64,000 nucleotides of DNA, from NCBI GenBank assembly GCA_018340805.1, contig JACMZG010000008.1, positions 15,445,193 through 15,509,192 on the forward strand, read 5' to 3'. Each line of letters begins with the position of its first letter. Position 1 is the stretch's first letter. This stretch comes from Microvelia longipes. Its lineage: Eukaryota > Arthropoda > Insecta > Hemiptera > Veliidae. A model generated the notes under the pieces. That model was not told the DNA's origin. It saw nothing but the letters and a program-made list of their open reading frames with translations, and searched no databases. A program made the translations under genes and the position numbers. This document shows positions 57,015 to 64,000 of this stretch, piece by piece.

Positions 57015-59085
57015 TAAAGAAATGATAGCGATGATAGCATAACTTGAATAACAAACTTGATTAAAAAAACATAACATTACATGACAAACACTAGTATACA
57101 TTTAGGATTTTTTTAAAGTTTTGAGTGGAAGTTCTACTATTGAAGCGGGTAATTTATTAAAACACCTTATTCCAATATAATTTTGGGGACTGAGAGATTT
57201 GTTGAGCCTACAAATTAATTTTTAGCAAAATTATCATAAGTGATAAATAAAACCATAAGTCGTGTAAGGAACAAACCTGTTTACCCCCCCCCTTAATTCT
57301 CTCTACCTTGAGATATAAAGGCAATAAGACCGCGGTCATTAAATTTGATCTCTAGATATTATTGTAAGAGAGTTTGACATTGCTTTTATTGAGTGCGGTC
57401 TCTGTCGGTCTTTTTTAAATGATTAAAATCGTTATAATCAAATAAACTTACTTATAAATTGAATTAATTATTTATTTAAAAACTGTGTTGATGAATGTGC
57501 GTGCCCAGGAAACTAATCTTGCTCTGCTTCCTTCCCTCTTATAATTGTAACACATATCCTTTAGATTGTTTAGTTTTCCGTTAATATGCATATGTAAGAA
57601 GGATGATTTTTAATTATTTAATTAATTCTAACCAGAGTCGAAGGGAGAAATAATTTGTTTAAGTTAAGCCAAATATATGAAAATACTTGTTTAGTGATTA
57701 TGAGTTATTTTATGTGTATTATAATTATTATAGTAATATAATATAATCCATTTATTGCAAAATATTACATTTACTACTAACTAACGTAATTAACATTTAA
57801 TAGGATAAAATGTTTGCAAATCGCAATGCTGCGCGATGCGTGGTGGCAAAGTTATAGGTGTTATTAGGTATTATCCTGAGGTTTTTATTTTATTAGCATT
57901 AAAAAGTAAAAACATTAGTACAAAATAAAATTATTAAAGTGATTCTGAGAGCAGTCCTTATGCAAAGGATTGCTCTAAGACAGAGCTTAGTCATCAATAT
58001 TAAGACATTACTTAAAATTCCGTCTCCCGAACAATCTTATATGTATCATGAAAATTCGCTAAAAACAAATAGATCTTAAAACCTAAAGAATATACTATAA
58101 CAAGAAATACCTTAAAGATACAAAAAAATATGAATAAAAGACAAATATTACTTATCTAATTAAATTTTGCCAAACCTTACAATACAAGGGTTGGATGAAC
58201 CAATTAAAAAAAGAACTCGAAACAGCATTTTATAGTTTCTTTAAATTGTGTAAGAATAAACTTATAAAGACATAGTGTATTAAAACTGCGAAATTCCTTC
58301 TAGCAAAACCATAAGATAGATTGTAATTTGAGTAGTCATCATTAAGGCTCGGTAGTCATCAGTCACTCAGGTTTACCAACCTTTTCTTAAAGCTTGTGAG
58401 GCTGATGACCTTATTATATCCCATGACTGATGACTCCTCTTCTACTTTACTTTTTTTTCATTTTTTTTTTCTTACAATTTATTTTTATTGAAATAAAAAT
58501 GACAAAAAATGATAAAAAGGATAGTCTTAAAAACATTGTCTCATGGTGAAATTGCATGAATTAATATAAATAATTATTGAGTTAAAACGAATGAAGAAAC
58601 TAATTATAGTAATTCAAATTTAAATGTAACTGACTTCCCTTTAATAGGTTTAAAAAAGTATTTTTAATTAATTAAGTATATACTTATAGTTAAGTATAAT
58701 AAAGTTAAAAAGTATATTACCTATATATTATAAAGTATATAAGTAAGTAGTAAGTATCTGATAAGTATCTAATAAGTATATATAAATAAGTATTAATAAA
58801 GTATATACATAATATATTTCATCTATTTTGTTTTAAGATTTTATGTTACACTATCGTCTATTATAACTAGGTGCCTCGTATAAATCTTTCAATAAAAATG
58901 TGTGATACTTAATAATTAAACGATAATTATTCATGCTGTTGTTTATGGCTCATAGTCCCAATTATGTCATGTTTTACTTTTAATTAACTTATGTGTCAAT
59001 TCATCCTTTTGGCGTGCACTTAAAAGACAGAATATATTTATTATGACATAAAGACAATATATTTTATAGTTTATACAAAACTTGA
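57015..59085. other. AT-rich stretch, minor repeats
   Basis: C run at 57284-57292; family D end (GAAAATTCGCTAAAA) at about 58040; TAAGTATATA-rich low-complexity DNA at 58670-58810. No gene is supported. Confidence 0.45.
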
Positions 59086-59089
59086 CCGC

Positions 59090-59130
59090 TCCAAGGCCGC
59101 AGCGCTTCGCGCCTCGGACCCCTCGCCTTT
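59090..59130. repeat. Decayed relative of the GC-rich hairpin chain
   Basis: AAGGCCGCAGCGCTTCGCGC then CTCGG...CCTCGCC resembles 6450-6490 with one broken stem. Confidence 0.55.
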
Positions 59131-59900
59131 GAGAAGTTCATTTCTCCTTTGAAAATTTGACAAAACAAACAAAAAAATTACATAACTTGTAAGGAATACA
59201 CTTTTGATTGTTGTTAAAACATTAAATATATTTTGAGTTAATTTTAAAATAATTTTGATTCATTTTCAATTATCAAAATTTTATGTATTTAGAAAATCAT
59301 ATATTACTATTTTCAATAATAATATAGGAAGACTGACATTTTTAATTATTCTTCACATTTCTTTATGTTCACGAATAAAAATAAATGCTCTCTTTAATTT
59401 TTATATTAAATTAACTGTTATATTAATTAATTAATATTGTTATATGGAATACTAAATTTCTATAGTAATTAAATTTTTCTTTTGCACTATATGTTTTAAT
59501 TTAATTTTCAAATATTTTTATTGCTCTGAATGCTGTATGAATTCTGTTTAATATCATTCCCGTCTGTCATTTCATTCTTCTATATTCATTCATTACTTGT
59601 GATATACATAGAATTATTATTCGTGATACATGCAATTCATATTTGCATGATATTCTGGGAGACTGGTGGGCTGCATGCAAGCATTCTCATGATTCCTATA
59701 ATTCTGACAGTTAAAATGTTTTCTGTGACAGTCTCTATGTCTGCATGATGACCTATTTCTATATCTTATATCTTCGTGAAATGGAAATTGATAAATGCAA
59801 TGATAAGCAAAATAAATTTTAATATAATTTATCTTATAAGACATCTTGATGTATTAGCTGTAAAATAAGTGGGCTTAAGCCTGGAAGATTGTATTATTAT
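59131..59900. other. AT-rich stretch, no supported gene
   Basis: Overlapping frames of 72 and 75 codons on opposite strands at 59530-59844 are in AT-rich sequence and lack features. Confidence 0.4.
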
Positions 59901-59902
59901 TT

Positions 59903-60275
59903 ACTTCTTGTATTTTTTACACACAACTGAGAAAAAGAATGAAAGAGGATAAATAAGATAAAAAGTAGAAAGTATAAAATATGCTATTGTGGGTGAAAAT
60001 AAAAATAAGATAAAAAGTTGAAAGTATAAAATATACTACTGTGGGTGAAAATAAAAATAAGTAAATAAAATAAGTAAAATACCATTAAATATTAAGTAAA
60101 TTGAAAAAGTGTATTGTTACGTACTGCTTGTATTTTTTACACACAACTGAGAAAAAGCATGAAACAGGAAAATTAAAATAAGATAAAAAGTATAAAATGC
60201 TATTGTGGTTTAAAATAAAAATAAGTAAATAAAATACCAATAAATAATAAGTAAATTACCTTATTGCAAAAGTGT
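59903..60275 (+). repeat. Direct repeat of about 200 bp with a nested 57-bp duplication
   Basis: CTTGTATTTTTTACACACAA at 59906 and 60126, followed by parallel AAGATAAAAAGT...AAATAAAAATAAG. The first copy also contains an internal tandem duplication. Confidence 0.85.
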
Positions 60276-60440
60276 ATTATTTATTCATGCAGTATTGAAA
60301 TATAATATTATGTTTGTAGTATTAGTCGATAACATAGTATGTTCTTCTATTAGTTTTCGATATTATTATTAATATAATTTTTTTATTGCACATTGCATTT
60401 TTACATGAGGTGTATTGTTTATTTCTTTTACAATTAAGCA

Positions 60441-60505
60441 GGGTTAACGTCACTTCAGCACCTTCAGATGTTTCAATGGATGCTTTTTATTATTGTTGTT
60501 AATTA
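60441..60505 (+). other. Possible exon after an acceptor-like tract
   Basis: TTTCTTTTACAATTAAGCAG precedes a frame VNVTSAPSDVSMDAFYYCC to a stop, or LTSLQHLQMFQW in the other phase. No good donor. A weak alternative last exon at best. Confidence 0.2.
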
Positions 60506-60656
60506 TTAAGGGGCCTCTTGGATTTTAATTTAGTATTTAGGTTTAGTTTTTTTTTAATTTTGTTTATTTTAATATATTTTTTTATTATTACAGCTTTTAT
60601 CTTCTTTTTCTCTGTTAAGTATTTTAGAAAATCTTATTTTTAATTATTTTCTTTAG

Positions 60657-60708
60657 ATTGCTGCATCGGACATTAGCTCATACCTTATAGACGTGAAAAA
60701 CATTGTGG
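60657..60708 (+). CDS. Candidate internal exon, plus strand
   Basis: Acceptor TTAATTATTTTCTTTAG and donor GTGG|GTAAAT. Phase 0 reads IAASDISSYLIDVKNIV and leaves G. The plus-strand gene's last known exon leaves one base, so at least one missing exon must lie between if it belongs to that gene. Protein not recognised; GC-richer than its flanks. Confidence 0.45.
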
Positions 60709-60762
60709 GTAAATTTTATTTCATAAGCGTAAATTTCTCTTTAAAAATGCGCAAGTTATGCC

Positions 60763-60961
60763 TTTTTTTAACTTTATTGATTATTGTCTACAATAAATGT
60801 ATTTGACATAGTGCTCATACTGGTTAAAGTGACTTGGCAGTCTCGATAGGAGGAATCACCAGTGGTGATTCTCCTTGGCGTGGTTTGGTAAATGTTGACA
60901 TTTTTACTTATAATATAAAAATTTGGCTTGAACTAAATTAGTGGAATAGAAATTAGTTGAA
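60763..60961 (-). mobile_element. 3' end of a poly-A retroelement, copy 2
   Basis: Matches copy 1 at 4763-4981 from the tail through AATAAAGTT, the ATCACC-AGT-GGTGAT hairpin and TTGGCTTGAACTAAATTAG. The A-tail is down to seven, so this copy may be older or trimmed. Confidence 0.75.
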
Positions 60962-61878
60962 TTTTTTCAACTACCGCAAGTACCGTGAAAGTTATATAGT
61001 CAGTCTCCATTGTGTCCTTTGAAAGGTTTATTTATGATAAGATTTAGGCAAATGAAGGAGTCTGGTTTAAGTTGATTTGAAACAGTTGCTAATCTTAAAT
61101 TCGATACCCTAATCTAAAATTTAAAATGATTTAAAATTTTCCTCTTTGTATTCTTCCTCTAATACACTACTTTTTGAGCTGATTTATTATTACTATAAAT
61201 AAAATCGGATAGCCCCCGGTTTAATTTTAAGTTTAACAGATAAATACTTAAAAGATGAGATTCAAGAGAAAGAACACTAGATAGATCAGTAGCTCGATTT
61301 TTAAACTCTATATTAAACGTTCTTGTTAACTGTGATACTCGCTTAAAATGACTGATGTAGAATTGCTTTGAAAAGATTTTATGAGGCACTCTATCAATAA
61401 TTTCATTGTTTTTGAAATTAGTTGCATATTTATTAAACATAAATAAGCAATTTTTATGACTCTTCAAATGTTCATGTCATAACTAAAATAAACAATAAAG
61501 TTATACGTAACTTAGTTTTCTTAGAATTTATTTTATGCTTACACATTATCTATTGTTTTTGTATGGATAATGTATTTCTTTAGTTTTATTTGTACTATAA
61601 AAATTTGTTATACGCCTATGCAAATTCTAGCTCCTTCCTACGCTTCAATTTAGCGCCTTGAAAGTAATAACGATATTATGTTTTTAATCTCTTAAGTAAG
61701 AATAATTAAAAACTGAAGCAATCAGTTTGAAATTTTATATGAAATGTAATGAATTAATTAATATTCATAATTTAATTAGTTTCCCTTAGAAATGAATTTT
61801 GAAATGATTTGTCACTAAATAAATCTTAATTTTTGCTATAATTAAAGACTTTACACGTTAGTTGAAAAATAATAGTTA
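60962..61878. other. AT-rich stretch, no supported gene
   Basis: A 102-codon minus frame at 61159-61467 lacks recognisable features and splice support; possibly chance. Confidence 0.35.
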
Positions 61879-61995
61879 TGTATGCCATAAGGCTGAGAAG
61901 TGTGTCTTTATGTCACGGCAATTAGATTTACCGACGAGCGAAGCGAGTCGAAAAAATTGCCAAGACATAAAGACATTCTCAGCCGGATGCATACA
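61879..61995. mobile_element. Short fold-back MITE carrying the CGAGCGAAGCGAG motif
   Basis: TGTATGC, GGCTGAGAA, GTGTCTTTATGTC and GGCAATT are mirrored by AATTGCC, GACATAAAGACA, TCTCAGCC and GCATACA. The loop holds GACGAGCGAAGCGAGTCG. About 117 bp. Confidence 0.8.
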
Positions 61996-61998
61996 CTA

Positions 61999-62490
61999 TT
62001 TTTTTTTGAGGTAGCACTCATTAAATAAAGCACTCATTAAAAAAAAATCAAAAAATAGCACTCATTAAACTACGCTAATTGAAAAAAAAACAAACGTCCA
62101 ATTATTATTAACTCCATATTATCGTCGTCATTAAATTCATCCATAGCTTCATACTTTTACTCAAAAATGTAAAAGCTTTACAAATAAACCCACAAAAATT
62201 GTCAATTAAAACACCTTTTAAAAACGAAAAAAAATTAGTCTACGAACAAAAACAGAAACAAAATGAACGTTTTTAAATAAAGCTCATGAAGGTTTAACAC
62301 AGATTGTTTTTTGAACACGCTACATTACAGTAATGGCGGCAACATACTTTTACGTCCTAGGAGTTTTTTTACATTCATTATTGTCCTCGGAGGTGAAAAG
62401 TACTAAATAACTTCCTATAACAATAATGATTGGCTTCTCATCCTAAAAACGGTCCAATAAAAGTGCTCAATTACGTACTACCTCAAAAAA
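61999..62490. repeat. Possible inverted-repeat element, TTTTTTTGAGGTAG ends
   Basis: TTTTTTTGAGGTAG at the left and CTACCTCAAAAAAA at 62476-62489, about 490 bp apart, with GCACTCATTAAA repeated three times near the left end. Interior not otherwise recognised. Confidence 0.5.
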
Positions 62491-62599
62491 AGAAAACATT
62501 GTTTATTTTTAAAAATTAATTAATAACGAAAAATAATGTTATTGTTAAGAATTGCGTCAAGTACCATATTATATAATGTTAGTATATAGGACAATAGTA

Positions 62600-62960
62600 T
62601 CAAGTATAATACAATATAATGTAGTACACTTTACAATAGTTTTAAGTACAATACAATATAATATAATACACTGTACAATAGTACAAGTACAATTTAATAT
62701 TGTTATTGCACAATAGTATCACAGTACAATACAGTATAATATAGTACACTGCACATAGTATCAAGTACATACAGTATAAATATAGTACATTGCACAATAG
62801 TATCAAGTACAATACAGTATAATATAGTACACTGCACAATAGTATCAAGTACAATACAGTATAATATAGTACACTATACAATAGTATCAAGTACAATACA
62901 GTATAATACAGTACACTGTACAATAGTATCAAGTACAATTTAATATTGTATATTCCACAA
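62600..62960 (+). repeat. 42-bp tandem repeat, about 8-9 copies
   Basis: CAATAGTATCAAGTACAATA recurs at 62795, 62837, 62879 and 62921 with a 42-base period; earlier copies are more diverged. The 98-codon minus frame through it (Tyr/Leu repeats) is an artefact of a 42-base unit. Confidence 0.93.
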
Positions 62961-63796
62961 TAGCATCACGAGTGGCAAGGCATTAAGCCAAAAGGCCACG
63001 GCAGAGCCTATTTGCCTACCTTGAGCCAAGGTAGGCAGGGTAAATAGTTATCCTGGGTAATAGACGCTAATCGGTGTGGAAATCTTCTAGACCTTTTTGT
63101 AAATATGGAGATATTTCCTCACTAGAGGATCTTAATATCATCCACTCTGATGTTTCAAGATAAAAAAGTTGACACCTTAACCACACGTATACGCTGTATT
63201 CTTCTAGATCCTAGATGATATAGACTGAGCTCTTATCCTCCTGGCACTAAGGGTGCTTGGCCTAGACTAGACCTAATTCTGCAGTTTATTATTAAAATAA
63301 CAGAGACCAGTAAAGTATTCTACAATAATATTTAATGAGTGGCGGTTAACAATAAAAGGAATAAATTCTGAACTCAGGAAATTAACTGCGTTTAATCTAT
63401 GACAAATTAAAAAGAATCTTAGGCAACATATTTTCTCAAAGCAATCTGTTTGCTCAAAGAAAACAAACTCTTTTCTTCCTCTCCATAAAATAAAACTTCT
63501 TCTTTCTTCTTCTTCTCCATTAAGAGATCTTTAAAGGTGCTTTTTTAAAAATTTACCTATCTTTAGTAAAAGAATGAAACATAATTTAGACCTATTCAAG
63601 GAGGTTATTGGTTATTGTATAGATGTTAATGTTTAGGTTCAAAAGTGCTCCAGGGGTCCACGTGAAGAGTTTGCAAGCCACCCTATGTTTGAGATTTTAC
63701 TTGTAAGGTTAGCTCACACGAGCAAACATTTTAATTTTTAATTAAAAATTAATTAATTTAATTTTTAACAATTAATAAGGTTTCTTTTCTGTTTTA
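62961..63796. other. Less AT-rich stretch, nothing firm
   Basis: GCCTACCTT...AAGGTAGGC hairpin at about 63010-63032. Some GC-richer DNA at 63050-63270 without a supported exon. Confidence 0.35.
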
Positions 63797-63806
63797 GGTA
63801 AGTCCA
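63781..63806 (+). promoter_or_regulatory. Candidate recursive (zero-exon) splice site
   Basis: TTTCTTTTCTGTTTTAG is followed at once by GTAAGTCC: a polypyrimidine tract and 3' splice site directly joined to a consensus 5' splice site at 63797/63798. Such ratchet points divide very long introns in insects. It lies on the strand of the plus gene. Confidence 0.4.
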
Positions 63807-64000
63807 GATTGATTTGTAATGTGTTATAGATTTGAAGTGTTTAATCAAGGTATTTATAAAATTATTCATATAAATTATAGAACATAATTTGAACGATATT
63901 ATCTTATGTTAATTACAACATGTGTAGGTGTAATTAGCCATATATAGTGTATTCTGTAATGTTTACTATAGTATTCAGTATTTAGGGATAATATCCTGTC

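Noticed and set aside
61159..61467. 102-codon minus-strand frame
   Set aside because: AT-driven codons, no domain, no splice context; within reach of chance in a window this large.
62478..62500. TGAGGTAGTACGT on the minus strand resembling the let-7 seed
   Set aside because: Only the first ten bases fit, the rest departs from let-7, no hairpin precursor is formed with the flank, and the word is part of an inverted-repeat end.

Overview
The window looks like a stretch of AT-rich nuclear DNA from an animal, most likely an arthropod; a sap-feeding insect is only a guess from the style of its repeats. The reasons are: no dense coding, split exons with GT/AG borders and one intron of about 50 bp, a truncated U2 snRNA copy whose 5' sequence has the insect-like form GATCAAAGTG, a Penelope-like element with a GIY-YIG domain, several hAT-type MITEs with 8-bp target duplications, and many long (AT)n arrays. 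Most long open frames are chance or repeat-driven. No tRNA, rRNA, CRISPR or bacterial-type operon was seen.

Genes are sparse and seen only as single exons. The best supported is a plus-strand gene whose exons at 41361-41431 and 44027-44163 join in phase; small exons at 39230-39268, 41276-41308 and 48974-49003 fit the same frame, and an exon at 60657-60708 may belong to it further on. A candidate recursive splice site lies at 63797/63798. On the opposite strand, inside an intron of this gene, sits a small secreted-protein exon (40023-40317). Further minus-strand exons at 43572-43727, 33488-33527 and 27447-27561 are interleaved with it; the last two join in phase and end in a lysine-rich tail. 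Other terminal exons are proposed at 18246-18398 (minus), 25544-25628 (plus) and 28090-28160 (plus). I do not recognise any of these proteins.

Layout. 1-5.7 kb: dispersed repeat copies, a 500-bp hAT MITE nested in one of them, a U2 retrocopy, a poly-A retroelement end and a 29-bp minisatellite. 6.4-6.7 kb: a GC-rich chain of small hairpins. 7-15 kb: mostly AT-rich with microsatellites and two 31-bp tandem arrays. 15.95-17.27 kb: a Penelope-like element with two head-to-head copies forming a 547-bp inverted repeat. 18-28 kb: terminal exons, fold-back elements and repeat copies. 28.7-32.2 kb: an 80-bp satellite split by a 2.2-kb insertion that carries a second array of about 60-bp units. 33-50 kb: the interleaved genes plus two hAT MITEs and two longer inverted-repeat elements. 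50-64 kb: more copies of the main dispersed family, one of them with an expanded (CA)n tract, fold-back elements, and a 42-bp tandem array.

The genes show no functional cooperation that can be read from sequence alone. The main biology here is transposon nesting, satellite turnover and sense/antisense interleaving of small exons.
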